Source: an uncultured Prochlorococcus sp.
Lineage (GTDB): Bacteria > Cyanobacteriota > Cyanobacteriia > PCC-6307 > Cyanobiaceae
Length of the DNA: 42,105 nucleotides
Assembly: GCA_902535185.1 (NCBI GenBank)
Contig: CACAST010000006.1
Coordinates: 1 to 42,105, forward strand
Direction: 5' to 3'
In this document: positions 17,368 to 26,118 of the stretch, one piece after another
How the letters are laid out: each line of letters opens with the position of its first letter
How positions within the stretch are numbered: position 1 is the first letter of the stretch
Position numbers and translations under genes: made by a program
Notes under the pieces: model-generated
What the model was told of the DNA's origin: nothing
The model's database searches: none
The model's input: only the letters and a program-made list of their open reading frames with translations

Positions 17368-19776
17368 ATGCAAGAGAAAAGTTATTCTAAAAAATTATAT
17401 TCAGATAACACCTTAGAAGAAGAATCTATAAACCTTTTAGAGTGGGATTCATTAAAAACGCATTTATCTTCATTCGCCTCAACGGAAATGGGTAAACGAT
17501 CAATTTTAAGTTTTGTTATTCCTTCAGAATATGAGTCATCTAAAAGACTTTTGAATGAAACTGTTGAAATTAATGAGCTAGAAAAAAATTTAGATAAATC
17601 AATTAGTTTTTCTGGTGTTTTTGATATTAGTAGAAATATTGAAATTTGTTCCAAGGGAGGTGTAATTTCATCTTCTGAATTGTTAGAAATAGCGAAAACA
17701 ATTGCTGCAGCAAGAAATTTAAAAAAAATATTATTAGATTTTGAACAAAGACCTTATATTTCATCGTTTACAAAAAATTTAATTGACCATCAGAATATTG
17801 AAACGATTTTTAAAAAAGGTATTGAATCTAATGGAAGGATTTCAGATAATGCTAGTAATGAACTATCTATTCTTAGAAAAGAATTTTTATCTAAGAAACT
17901 TGAAAGAAAAATATTAGTTGAGAAATTTATTCAAAAGAATTTAGCTTATTTGCAAGATACTACTATTGGAGATCGATATGGAAGGCCTGTTTTAGCAGTG
18001 AAAGTTAATTATGTAGATAAATTTAAAGGCATAATTCATGACTCTTCATCTTCAGGAAATACAGTATATTTTGAACCTGAAAGTGTAGTAACTAAAGGTA
18101 ATAAGATTGCTTCTTTAGAGGCTAGGATCACAGCAGAAGAATTTAAATTACTTAAAAAATGGTCCCTGGTTGTTTGTGATAATTCAGACAATCTTATTGA
18201 AATGGCATCCATTTTATTGAGATTAGAAAATGCCCTAACTCGTTCAAGATATTCGAAATGGATTGGAGGCAAAACACCTACGTTTGAGAAAAGTCCTATT
18301 ATTTCATTAATTGGTTTTTCTCATCCGTTATTGATTTGGGAACATAAAAAAAAAGGAGCCCCTCCACCAGTAGCTGTCGATTTTTATATAAATAGAAATA
18401 TTAAGGTTGTAGCTATTACAGGTCCAAATACTGGAGGTAAAACAGCAGCTTTAAAAGGTTTGGGCTTGTCTTTACTTATGGCTAGAGCAGGATTATTGAT
18501 ACCTTCAACTAATAATCCTATTATCCCTTTTTGTCCAAATATATATGTGGATATTGGAGATAATCAATCATTAGAAGAAAATTTATCTACCTTCAGTGGG
18601 CATATATCCCGTATAAAAGAGATATTAGATTCACTTGATCATAAGAAAGGATTATCAGTTGTTTTGCTAGATGAGATTGGATCTGGCACAGATCCTCTTG
18701 AAGGAAGTGCTCTTGCTATGGCTTTATTAAAAGAATTTGCAAATAAATCTGATATCACTTTTGCAACTACACATTATGGAGATATTAAGGCTTTAAAATA
18801 TAACGACTCAAGATTTGAAAACGTATCAGTTGCCTTTGATGAGGATTCTTTGAAGCCAAAATATATACTCAACTGGGGTATTCCCGGGAGAAGTAATGCT
18901 TTGTCAATTTCAAAGAGAATTGGTCTCGATGAAAGCATACTCAATGAAGCTGCAAATTATCTAAAGCCAAAAGAAGTTGACAACATTAACAGTATTATTA
19001 AAGGACTTGAGGAAGAGAAGATTAAACAACAAAATTCTGCAGAAGCTGCTGCAGAATTGATTGCAAGGACTGAAATATTACATGATGAACTGAAGAGAAA
19101 TTATGAATATCAAAAACTAAATGCTGAAAAAATCCAAGAAATTGAAAGGTCAAAATTATCAAAACACATTGTAACTGCTAAAAAAGAGGTGATAGATTTG
19201 ATTAAAAAATTAAGAGATAAAAATGTTAATGGAGAAGATACGAGAATTATTGGAAAAAGATTAAAGGAAATTGAGACGGAACATTTAACCCAAAAAAAAT
19301 CTGAAAAGTCAATATCATGGAATCCTCAGGTAGGTGATTTTGTAAAGATTAAAAGTCTAAATAGTACGGGACAAATTGTAGATTTAGATAAAAAAGGTGG
19401 TTTTGAAATTAAATGTGGTTCATTTAGAAGTACATTATCTTTAAATGACTTTGAAGGTATTAATGGAGAAAAGCCTAATTTCAAAAGGTCAAAAATTGAG
19501 ATCAACTCTACAAGAGAAGACTTTTCTTTTTCTAAAATTAGAACTAGTAAAAATACAATTGATGTAAGAGGGTTAAGAGTTCATGAAGCCGAAATAATTA
19601 TTGAGGAGAAAATTAGAAAATTTCATGGACCGCTATGGATTGTTCATGGAATTGGCACAGGAAAATTAAAAAAAGGACTAAGAAAATGGTTATCAGGTTT
19701 AAATTATGTTGATAAGATTGAAGATGCAGCCAATAACGAGGGTGGCCCTGGTTGCAGTATTGCGTGGATAAAATAA
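17368..19776 (+). CDS. mutS2: MutS2 family ATPase/endonuclease
   Basis: MutS homologue without the mismatch-recognition domain; known roles are suppression of recombination and rescue of collided ribosomes. The 802 residues contain the core/lever helices, the MutS ATPase with Walker A GPNTGGKTAALKG, VLLDEIGSGTDPLEG and ATTHYGDIKALKY, a long charged coiled coil, a KOW-like insert and a C-terminal Smr nuclease domain (DVRGLRVHEAE ... IVHGIGTGKLKKGL). All expected parts are present, so it is full length. It is followed after 40 bases by obgE. Confidence 0.96.
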   Translation: MQEKSYSKKLYSDNTLEEESINLLEWDSLKTHLSSFASTEMGKRSILSFVIPSEYESSKRLLNETVEINELEKNLDKSISFSGVFDISRNIEICSKGGVISSSELLEIAKTIAAARNLKKILLDFEQRPYISSFTKNLIDHQNIETIFKKGIESNGRISDNASNELSILRKEFLSKKLERKILVEKFIQKNLAYLQDTTIGDRYGRPVLAVKVNYVDKFKGIIHDSSSSGNTVYFEPESVVTKGNKIASLEARITAEEFKLLKKWSLVVCDNSDNLIEMASILLRLENALTRSRYSKWIGGKTPTFEKSPIISLIGFSHPLLIWEHKKKGAPPPVAVDFYINRNIKVVAITGPNTGGKTAALKGLGLSLLMARAGLLIPSTNNPIIPFCPNIYVDIGDNQSLEENLSTFSGHISRIKEILDSLDHKKGLSVVLLDEIGSGTDPLEGSALAMALLKEFANKSDITFATTHYGDIKALKYNDSRFENVSVAFDEDSLKPKYILNWGIPGRSNALSISKRIGLDESILNEAANYLKPKEVDNINSIIKGLEEEKIKQQNSAEAAAELIARTEILHDELKRNYEYQKLNAEKIQEIERSKLSKHIVTAKKEVIDLIKKLRDKNVNGEDTRIIGKRLKEIETEHLTQKKSEKSISWNPQVGDFVKIKSLNSTGQIVDLDKKGGFEIKCGSFRSTLSLNDFEGINGEKPNFKRSKIEINSTREDFSFSKIRTSKNTIDVRGLRVHEAEIIIEEKIRKFHGPLWIVHGIGTGKLKKGLRKWLSGLNYVDKIEDAANNEGGPGCSIAWIK

Positions 19777-19816
19777 AATTTAATATACCTAGAAAAAAAT
19801 CTAATAAGCGTATTAA

Positions 19817-20800
19817 GTGCAATTTATTGATCAAGCCAACATTATTCTTAAAGCTGGAAAAGGTGGAAATGGAATAGTTTCATTTAGAAGAGAAAAATTC
19901 GTTCCTGCTGGAGGACCTTCGGGGGGAAATGGTGGAAGAGGGGGTTCAGTTATTTTGATGGCTGATAATAATCTACAAACATTATTAGATTTTAAATTCA
20001 AACGTGAAATAATTGCTGAAGATGGATGCAAAGGAGGTCCTAATAAGAGATCAGGTGCTTCAGGTCAGGATACAATCCTTAAAGTACCCTGCGGTACAGA
20101 AATAAGGGATATTCAAACCGGCATTATTTTAGGAGACTTAACTAAAGATAAACAAAGTTTAACTATTGCAATTGGAGGAAAAGGTGGACATGGTAATGCT
20201 TACTATTTAAGTAATCAAAATAGAGCCCCAGAATCATTCACTGAAGGAAAAGATGGTGAGATATGGGAGATTCAATTAGAACTAAAACTTCTTGCAGAGG
20301 TTGGGATTATAGGTCTTCCAAATGCTGGGAAAAGTACCTTGATTTCTGTTGTATCATCTGCCAGTCCAAAAATCGCAAATTATCCTTTCACAACTTTAAT
20401 ACCTAACTTAGGTGTAGTAAGAAAAATTGATGGGAATGGTTGCCTTTTTGCGGATATTCCTGGATTAATATCAGGGGCAGCTGATGGAGTGGGTTTAGGT
20501 CATGATTTTTTAAGGCACATCCAAAGAACGAAGATACTTGTTCACTTAATTGATGCAATTGCAGAAAATCCTTTACATGATTTTGAGATAATTGAGCAAG
20601 AATTAAAAAAATATGGAAAAGGTCTTTTAGATAAAGAGAGGATAATAGTATTGAATAAAATGGAGCTGGTAGATGATGATTATTTGAAAATAATTTCAAA
20701 AAAGTTAGAAGATTTATCCAAAAAGAAAGTTTTAGTTATTTCTTCATCTTTAAAAAAAGGTTTATCTTCACTGCTTTCTGAAGTATGGAAAAGGATCTAA
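19817..20800 (+). CDS. obgE: GTPase Obg, without C-terminal OCT domain
   Basis: Ribosome-associated GTPase involved in large-subunit assembly and stress control. The N-terminal glycine-rich Obg fold (about residues 1-158; [16 protein letters not shown] and [10 protein letters not shown]) precedes a G domain with [10 protein letters not shown] (G1), FTTLIPNLG (G2), DIPGLISGA (G3), NKMELVD (G4) and an SSSLKKGL segment (G5). It is 327 residues, so it lacks the extra C-terminal OCT domain found in some Gram-positive proteins. The start is GTG 19817, giving the usual MQFIDQANI beginning. Confidence 0.96.
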   Translation: MQFIDQANIILKAGKGGNGIVSFRREKFVPAGGPSGGNGGRGGSVILMADNNLQTLLDFKFKREIIAEDGCKGGPNKRSGASGQDTILKVPCGTEIRDIQTGIILGDLTKDKQSLTIAIGGKGGHGNAYYLSNQNRAPESFTEGKDGEIWEIQLELKLLAEVGIIGLPNAGKSTLISVVSSASPKIANYPFTTLIPNLGVVRKIDGNGCLFADIPGLISGAADGVGLGHDFLRHIQRTKILVHLIDAIAENPLHDFEIIEQELKKYGKGLLDKERIIVLNKMELVDDDYLKIISKKLEDLSKKKVLVISSSLKKGLSSLLSEVWKRI

Positions 20801-20886
20801 CTTGAATTTAAAATTTTTTTGTAAAAAAAAACACTTGATTTAATAATGAAAATTAGTCATAAATAAGATACTTCTTTAAACAGAAT

Positions 20887-21069
20887 ATGAATTTCTATAC
20901 TTGCTTTGATCAACAAGGAAAAATAATAGCTAGATGTCAAACCATTCAAGATATTGAGGTTTTGAAGAAAATGGGAAGACCGATTGTAGAAGTCAAGGAA
21001 ATGAAAAATGAGGAATCAGTTGTATGTTCTCTTACAGGGAGTCCATCCGACTTTAATAGAGATTATTAA
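20887..21069 (+). CDS. Small conserved-type hypothetical protein, 60 aa
   Basis: I cannot name a family. The 60-residue protein begins MNFYTCFDQQGKIIARC, has three Cys spread along its length, and is soluble, without membrane segments. It reads as a short beta-alpha-beta unit: a strand, a helix (IQDIEVLKKMG), then a second strand (PIVEVKEM). It starts 86 bases after obgE and ends 23 bases before a strong hairpin-T-run terminator, which supports a true expressed gene. It might be related to short cyanobacterial regulator-like proteins, but this is unproven. Confidence 0.7.
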   Translation: MNFYTCFDQQGKIIARCQTIQDIEVLKKMGRPIVEVKEMKNEESVVCSLTGSPSDFNRDY

Positions 21070-21085
21070 TAGAATTTAATAAATA

Positions 21086-21113
21086 AAAAAAAGGGCTATG
21101 AGAGCCCTTTTTT
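21086..21113. terminator. Bidirectional intrinsic terminator
   Basis: GGGCT (21093-21097) pairs with AGCCC (21103-21107) around a 5-base loop, flanked by an A-run before and a T-run after. The arrangement works on both strands, serving the small plus-strand gene and the minus-strand cp12 gene, whose ends it separates. Confidence 0.9.
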
Positions 21114-21140
21114 ATTGTGCAATATCAATCAAAAGAAAAC

Positions 21141-21359
21141 TTAATCATCATAAACAAGACATTCTGGTTCATCCGGGTTGGCATCGCAGAATAATTCTAA
21201 AGCATTAGGGTCATGTTTATCATCTGGATGATGATCCTTATACTCTTCGAGTTCTTTTAGCTCTTCAGTTAAATGTCTGACCTTTGGAAGATTGCCCTCT
21301 GCTTTTGCAGATTCGATTTCCGATTGATCTTTTTGGATGTGTTCGTCAATGGATTTCAT
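21141..21359 (-). CDS. cp12: CP12, form without the N-terminal cysteine pair
   Basis: Small, largely disordered protein that binds GAPDH and phosphoribulokinase to switch off the Calvin cycle in the dark. Of 72 residues, the C-terminal signature is clear: ALELFCDANPDEPECLVYDD, with the Cys pair that binds GAPDH. The N-terminal part is helical and charged and contains no Cys, so the pair that normally contacts phosphoribulokinase is absent; the AWD-VEEL core motif is also not recognisable. Such shortened forms are known in marine picocyanobacteria. The start ATG is the only good candidate. Confidence 0.93.
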   Translation of the reverse strand: MKSIDEHIQKDQSEIESAKAEGNLPKVRHLTEELKELEEYKDHHPDDKHDPNALELFCDANPDEPECLVYDD

Positions 21360-21486
21360 TTTAAGCTTTTCGTACTTTAGTAGACATACATAACATAGTT
21401 AATTTCTAATGAAATTGCATTATCTATGAACTAAATAAGTGTTCATTACAACATCATTTTTTTTTGAAATTGATTTATTTATTTTT

Positions 21487-22431
21487 TTAGGTCTCTACTT
21501 TAATTATTTCCTTTAGCGATGGCAAAACTGGGGTTATTTGATTTGGGTTTAAAGGGAATAAAGCTTTGTAGTAATCTTTTTTCCATTCATTGTCGAAGCA
21601 TGTCCTTTTTACGTTAGATAATTTAAAGAATTTTAATCTCCATTCAATAATCTTTTCAAAACTTGATAGTTCTTGTTCAGTACATTTGAAAAGTTTGCTA
21701 TATACCAACTCCCATCTTATAAGCGTTGGAAAAAGGTAAATATCTGCGTAGGTTAACTCTTCTCCAAATATCCAGTCCCCTTCATTTTTCTGTAGTAAAT
21801 TTTCAATTTCATTTATAGCTGCGAAAAGATTTTTACTTGCTTTTTCGTAAGCTGACTGGTTTCTGGCGAAACCACATTTATATACGCCATCATTAATGCT
21901 GTTACTAATTAAGTCTAAAAATTTTTGATTACCATCTTTAATACTTAATGCCTGATATTTCGATTCACTTTTTATTGAATTGAGTATTCTTATAATCTGT
22001 GAACTTTCATTAGACAGAATATTTACTTCATCTTTTACAAAGCTAATTAAAATAGGTAATGTCGCTCTAAAAATAATTTTTTTATTAGCTTTTTTGTAAA
22101 GGTCTGAAAGTCTTATACATCCCTTAATCTTTGTATTGAAAATCCATTCGCCATGCTCAACATCTGCCTTTAAAAAAATTACTTTAACTTTTTTAGATAA
22201 ATCTTTTATTTCGTGTACGAGTAAAGTTCTTTGACACCATGGACAAGAATGACCTACTAATAAATAAATTTGTCCATTCATATTATTAATATCGTATTCA
22301 CTATTAATGGTTATACCTTTAGGCCTTTTATAATTACCATGTAAATCTGATGGCGCGAAGCCATTCATTAATTGGGTCCAAAACCAAAACCAGAATTTTC
22401 TGGAGGCCTTTATAAGGTATTTATTTTGCAT
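21487..22431 (-). CDS. Xi-class glutathione S-transferase / glutathionyl-hydroquinone reductase-like
   Basis: Glutathione-dependent reductase family of the ECM4/YqjG type. The 314 residues have a thioredoxin-like N-terminal half with the catalytic Cys in GHSCPWCQRTLLVHE, then family-specific stretches: NILSNESSQIIRILNS, NDGVYKCGFARNQSAYEKA and DWIFGEELTYADIYLFPTLIRW in the helical C-terminal half. Family members reduce glutathionyl-hydroquinones or dehydroascorbate; the substrate here is not known. A second Cys occurs three residues after the first (CPWC), so a dithiol mechanism is possible. It is divergent from the aspartoacylase-like gene with only 23 bases between start codons. Confidence 0.86.
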   Translation of the reverse strand: MQNKYLIKASRKFWFWFWTQLMNGFAPSDLHGNYKRPKGITINSEYDINNMNGQIYLLVGHSCPWCQRTLLVHEIKDLSKKVKVIFLKADVEHGEWIFNTKIKGCIRLSDLYKKANKKIIFRATLPILISFVKDEVNILSNESSQIIRILNSIKSESKYQALSIKDGNQKFLDLISNSINDGVYKCGFARNQSAYEKASKNLFAAINEIENLLQKNEGDWIFGEELTYADIYLFPTLIRWELVYSKLFKCTEQELSSFEKIIEWRLKFFKLSNVKRTCFDNEWKKDYYKALFPLNPNQITPVLPSLKEIIKVET

Positions 22432-22454
22432 AAAATTTTAATTTTAAAGAAAAA

Positions 22455-23360
22455 ATGACTGTTCAAAGAATACTTATCGTTTCAGGCACTCATGGTAATG
22501 AAATTAATCCTGTTTGGGCTGTTAAGCAATTTAATAGAGAGGAAAATAGTTTAAATAATGGTATTGAGTATGAGTACATCATAGGTAATCCTGCTGCCTA
22601 TGAAAAAGGTTGCAGATATGTAGATGTAGATTTAAATAGATCTTTTAAAGAAAGTGAGAATTTTGATCAACACAAGAATAGCTTTTATGAAACTAATAGA
22701 GCCAATTTTTTAGTAGATGAATTTGGAATTGACGGATCTAAACCCTGTCAAATTGCAATTGATTTGCACACTACTAATGCAAATATGGGAACAAGCATTG
22801 TTATGTATGGGAGGAGATCCAAAGATTTTTGTTTAGCTGCACTACTACAGAACAAATTTGGATTACCTATTTATTTACACGAAAAAGATAAAGCCCAAAC
22901 TGGCTTTCTTGTAGAAGCTTGGCCATGTGGTTTAGTTATTGAAATAGGAGCTGTCGCACAAAATTTTTATGATCAAAATATCATAAATAGATTTTCTCTA
23001 ATAATTAGCTCCCTAAGGGAAGAGATAGATAAATTAAAAAATAAACTTATAGAACTTCCAAAGGAATTAGTGGTTCACGTTCATCAGGGTAGTATAGATT
23101 ATCCAAGAGATGAAAAGGGAGATATTGATGGCATAATTCATCCTGAGAGAATAAACCAAGATTGGAAAATGATTAAAAAAGGAGATCCATTATTTCTGGA
23201 TAGCCAAGGAATAATCCACAAATATGAACAGGATCAATTGATTTGGCCTGTTTTTATTGGAGAAGTTGCTTATAAGGAAAAAAAAATTGCCATGAGCTAT
23301 ACAAAAAAAGAAGTGATTTGTTCCAAAAAACAATGGGTTCAAGAGTTTGAAAGTTTCTAA
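22455..23360 (+). CDS. Aspartoacylase / succinylglutamate desuccinylase family deacylase
   Basis: Zinc-dependent deacylase of the AspA/AstE family. In 301 residues: the zinc ligands His and Glu in SGTHGNEINPVW (residues about 11-20), RYVDVDLNRSF with the substrate-binding Arg/Asn, the third ligand His in IDLHTTNANMG, and the catalytic Glu in VIEIGAVAQ. These fit true aspartoacylase well, and cyanobacterial copies are usually annotated that way, but whether N-acetylaspartate is the physiological substrate is uncertain. Its start is 23 bases from the divergent GST gene. Confidence 0.88.
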   Translation: MTVQRILIVSGTHGNEINPVWAVKQFNREENSLNNGIEYEYIIGNPAAYEKGCRYVDVDLNRSFKESENFDQHKNSFYETNRANFLVDEFGIDGSKPCQIAIDLHTTNANMGTSIVMYGRRSKDFCLAALLQNKFGLPIYLHEKDKAQTGFLVEAWPCGLVIEIGAVAQNFYDQNIINRFSLIISSLREEIDKLKNKLIELPKELVVHVHQGSIDYPRDEKGDIDGIIHPERINQDWKMIKKGDPLFLDSQGIIHKYEQDQLIWPVFIGEVAYKEKKIAMSYTKKEVICSKKQWVQEFESF

Positions 23361-23477
23361 ATTAAGAAACCAGAGCAATAAATCGTTGAAAACTAATAAG
23401 GATTTTTTATGCTATAGATAAGTTTATTTAATATTTAGTACTTTTATTTTTTTTTCTAATTTTTAAACCTTAAAAAC

Positions 23478-23606
23478 CTAAATTCTTTCACTCCAATAAA
23501 TAACAGCTCCAAAAGCCTCTAATTGCAGTCTTCTATGCTTAGCCTCTCTTATGGAAACTACCTCTCTAGATCTTTTTCCGTTAAGAAGCCATTCGATTAT
23601 TACCAA
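23478..23606 (-). CDS. Putative very small protein, 42 aa, upstream of psbA
   Basis: A short open frame between the aspartoacylase-like gene and psbA. It starts at TTG 23604-23606 with GAGG seven bases upstream (23614-23617) and an in-frame stop just before that. It encodes 42 residues: a hydrophobic start (VIIEWLL), a basic middle (NGKRSREVV and AKHRRLQLEA) and a tail FGAVIYWSERI. All Arg codons are AGA, as expected for this genome. I do not recognise a named family; the balanced composition and Shine-Dalgarno argue for a real gene. The same stretch read on the plus strand gives a 46-codon frame (23535-23675), which I consider less likely. The remaining DNA of this 435-base gap holds the psbA promoter and leader. 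Confidence 0.55.
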   Translation of the reverse strand: MVIIEWLLNGKRSREVVSIREAKHRRLQLEAFGAVIYWSERI

Positions 23607-23695
23607 GTTGAATCCTCAATAACAAAGAAAATCTTAAGACATGGAAGTTCTTTTCTCCTGTTTTCCAAAAAATAAGTTTACTTAAAGAAAAAATA

Positions 23696-23727
23696 TTTAC
23701 ACATTTTTAGCGATTTTGGTCTAAAAT
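23696..23727 (+). promoter_or_regulatory. Probable psbA promoter
   Basis: TTTACA at 23696-23701 is a good -35 element, and TCTAAAAT at 23720-23727 gives a -10 about 18 bases downstream. This would place the transcript start near 23733 and give a leader of about 60 bases. The match is by eye to the standard sigma-70 pattern. Confidence 0.55.
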
Positions 23728-23732
23728 CTTCG

Positions 23733-23760
23733 AAGCGGAATCTTTTTTCCGTTTTTATTT
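23733..23760 (+). other. Terminator-like hairpin in the psbA leader
   Basis: AAGCGGAA (23733-23740) can pair with TTCCGTTT (23747-23754; one G-U pair) around a 6-base loop, followed by TTATTT. It sits at the predicted 5' end of the psbA transcript. It could protect the mRNA or act as an attenuator. Pairing is visible; function is inference. Confidence 0.5.
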
Positions 23761-23764
23761 ACAC

Positions 23765-23780
23765 GTCTCACTTTAGAGAC
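23765..23780 (+). other. Hairpin just upstream of the psbA start codon
   Basis: GTCTC (23765-23769) is complementary to GAGAC (23776-23780) with a 6-base loop; it ends 15 bases before the ATG. There is no Shine-Dalgarno between hairpin and start. Its place suggests control of translation initiation or message stability, as known for psbA leaders in other cyanobacteria, but here it is untested. Confidence 0.45.
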
Positions 23781-23795
23781 ATACTTTACGAACTC

Positions 23796-24878
23796 ATGAC
23801 AACTATTCAGCAGCAGCGTTCTTCGCTGTTAAAAGGTTGGCCACAGTTTTGTGAGTGGGTAACATCAACTAACAACAGAATTTATGTTGGTTGGTTCGGC
23901 GTCTTAATGATTCCATGCCTACTTACAGCAGCGGCTTGCTTCATCGTTGCATTCATCGCAGCACCACCAGTAGACATCGACGGAATTAGAGAGCCAGTTG
24001 CTGGTTCATTCCTATATGGAAACAACATCATCTCAGGTGCAGTTGTTCCTTCTTCTAACGCTATTGGTCTACACTTCTACCCAATTTGGGAAGCAGCTAC
24101 TGTAGATGAGTGGTTATACAACGGTGGTCCTTACCAGCTTGTAATTTTCCACTTCCTAATTGGTATCTCAGCATACATGGGAAGACAGTGGGAGCTTTCA
24201 TATCGTTTAGGTATGCGTCCTTGGATCTGTGTTGCATACTCTGCACCAGTTTCAGCAGCTTTCGCAGTATTTCTTGTATACCCATTCGGTCAAGGTTCAT
24301 TCTCTGACGGAATGCCTCTAGGTATCTCTGGAACATTCAACTTCATGTTTGTTTTCCAAGCAGAGCACAACATTCTTATGCACCCATTCCATATGGCTGG
24401 TGTTGCTGGTATGTTCGGAGGATCTTTATTCTCAGCTATGCATGGTTCACTTGTTACTTCATCTCTAATCAGAGAAACAACTGAGACAGAATCTCAGAAC
24501 TATGGTTACAAGTTTGGACAAGAAGAAGAAACATACAACATCGTTGCAGCTCATGGCTACTTCGGTCGTTTGATCTTCCAATATGCAAGTTTCAACAACA
24601 GCAGAAGTCTTCACTTCTTCCTAGCTGTATTCCCAGTTGTTTGTGTATGGTTAACTTCAATGGGTATCTGCACAATGGCATTCAACCTTAACGGTTTCAA
24701 CTTCAACCAGTCAGTTGTTGATGCAAACGGTAAGATTGTTCCTACATGGGGTGACGTTCTTAACAGAGCAAACCTAGGTATGGAAGTAATGCACGAGCGT
24801 AACGCTCACAACTTCCCACTTGATCTAGCAGCAGCTGAGTCTACAACAGTAGCTCTTTCAGCTCCAGCTATCGGTTAA
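23796..24878 (+). CDS. psbA: Photosystem II D1 protein
   Basis: Core reaction-centre subunit that carries P680, pheophytin, QB and most ligands of the Mn4CaO5 cluster in the thylakoid membrane. At 360 residues it is one residue longer at the N-terminus than the standard numbering. All key residues are present (own numbering): TyrZ 162, Asp171, Glu190, His191, His199, His216, Ser265, His273, His333, Glu334, His338, Asp343 and Ala345, after which CtpA cleaves. Position 131 (standard 130) is Gln, the low-light D1:1 state, in [10 protein letters not shown]. Codons are clearly richer in C at third positions than neighbours, a sign of very high expression. It has its own promoter, structured leader and terminator, so it is monocistronic. 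Confidence 0.99.
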   Translation: MTTIQQQRSSLLKGWPQFCEWVTSTNNRIYVGWFGVLMIPCLLTAAACFIVAFIAAPPVDIDGIREPVAGSFLYGNNIISGAVVPSSNAIGLHFYPIWEAATVDEWLYNGGPYQLVIFHFLIGISAYMGRQWELSYRLGMRPWICVAYSAPVSAAFAVFLVYPFGQGSFSDGMPLGISGTFNFMFVFQAEHNILMHPFHMAGVAGMFGGSLFSAMHGSLVTSSLIRETTETESQNYGYKFGQEEETYNIVAAHGYFGRLIFQYASFNNSRSLHFFLAVFPVVCVWLTSMGICTMAFNLNGFNFNQSVVDANGKIVPTWGDVLNRANLGMEVMHERNAHNFPLDLAAAESTTVALSAPAIG

Positions 24879-24899
24879 GCTTAAAGTTCTTAAACTAAC

Positions 24900-24926
24900 A
24901 AGCCTCCTTTTTGGAGGCTTTTTTTT
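24900..24926 (+). terminator. Intrinsic terminator of psbA
   Basis: AAGCCTCC (24900-24907) pairs fully with GGAGGCTT (24913-24920) around a T5 loop and is followed by a run of T. It is 22 bases after the psbA stop and gives a textbook strong terminator. Confidence 0.95.
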
Positions 24927-24986
24927 GTTTAATTTTCAATTGGTTTCATATAATGTTTATATATAGATAAAACATTTGATATTTCT

Positions 24987-26084
24987 ATGAGTAGTAGTTT
25001 TGGAAAAATTTTTCGCGTTAGTACTTTTGGAGAATCACATGGTGGTGCAGTAGGAGTTATCCTTGATGGATGTCCACCTAAGTTAAAAATAGATATAAAT
25101 CTGGTACAAAATGAATTAGATAGGCGCAGACCTGGCCAAAGTGACATTACAACACCCAGAAATGAAGAAGATAAAATTGAAATATTAAGTGGGATAAAGG
25201 AAGGGTTAACACTTGGAACTCCTATAGCAATGTTGGTAAGAAATAAGGATCAAAGACCAGGAGATTATAATAATTTGGAGCAGGTATTTAGACCTTCCCA
25301 TGCAGATGGTACATATCATCTGAAATATGGAATTCAGGCAAGTTCTGGCGGTGGAAGAGCTTCTGCTAGAGAAACAATTGGGAGAGTAGCTGCTGGTGCT
25401 GTAGCAAAACAATTATTAAAAACCTTCTGTAACACTGAAATACTATCTTGGGTAAAGCGTATACATGATATTGATTCTGATATAAATAAAGAGAAGATTT
25501 CTCTTGAAAAAATAGATTCTAATATTGTTAGATGTCCTGATGAAAAGGTATCAACAGAAATGATCGAGAGAATTAAGGAATTAAAGCGTCAAGGAGACTC
25601 TTGCGGCGGTGTTATTGAGTGTCTAGTAAGAAATGTTCCCTCTGGTCTTGGAATGCCTGTTTTTGATAAATTAGAAGCTGATTTAGCAAAGGCTTTGATG
25701 TCTTTGCCTGCCACGAAAGGCTTTGAAATAGGTTCAGGTTTCTCTGGTACTTATTTAAAAGGAAGCGAACATAATGATGCCTTCATCAAGTCTGAAGATA
25801 TTAGTAAGTTAAGAACAACATCAAACAATTCAGGAGGTATACAGGGCGGAATAAGTAATGGTGAAAATATCGAGATGAAGATAGCTTTTAAACCTACAGC
25901 AACCATCGGAAAAGAACAGAAAACAGTAAATGCTGAAGGTAAAGAAGTACTTATGAAAGCAAAAGGGAGACACGATCCATGCGTTCTACCAAGAGCAGTT
26001 CCCATGGTTGATGCAATGGTAGCTTTAGTACTTGCTGATCATTTGCTTCTAAATCATGCTCAATGTGAATTAATAAATAAGTAG
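24987..26084 (+). CDS. aroC: Chorismate synthase
   Basis: Last step of the shikimate pathway: converts EPSP to chorismate with reduced FMN. The 365 residues contain all three family signatures: [17 protein letters not shown] at the start, the central [20 protein letters not shown], and the C-terminal [20 protein letters not shown]. The catalytic His residues lie in the first and third. It begins 61 bases after the psbA terminator and converges on the eda-like gene. Secure. Confidence 0.98.
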   Translation: MSSSFGKIFRVSTFGESHGGAVGVILDGCPPKLKIDINLVQNELDRRRPGQSDITTPRNEEDKIEILSGIKEGLTLGTPIAMLVRNKDQRPGDYNNLEQVFRPSHADGTYHLKYGIQASSGGGRASARETIGRVAAGAVAKQLLKTFCNTEILSWVKRIHDIDSDINKEKISLEKIDSNIVRCPDEKVSTEMIERIKELKRQGDSCGGVIECLVRNVPSGLGMPVFDKLEADLAKALMSLPATKGFEIGSGFSGTYLKGSEHNDAFIKSEDISKLRTTSNNSGGIQGGISNGENIEMKIAFKPTATIGKEQKTVNAEGKEVLMKAKGRHDPCVLPRAVPMVDAMVALVLADHLLLNHAQCELINK

Positions 26085-26118
26085 TAGTTTTGTTGAATAA
26101 ATTATATTTATCCTTAAC

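Noticed and set aside
23535-23675. Plus-strand 46-codon frame starting MLSLSYGNYLSRSF upstream of psbA
   Set aside because: It is in exact codon register opposite the minus-strand 42-residue frame, has no Shine-Dalgarno and runs into the psbA promoter region. The minus-strand reading is better supported, though conservation data should decide.
24097-24336. Minus-strand open frame inside psbA, possible antisense gene
   Set aside because: It lies wholly within D1 coding sequence and its product is not protein-like. An antisense RNA is known for psbA in other cyanobacteria, but nothing in the sequence itself supports one here.
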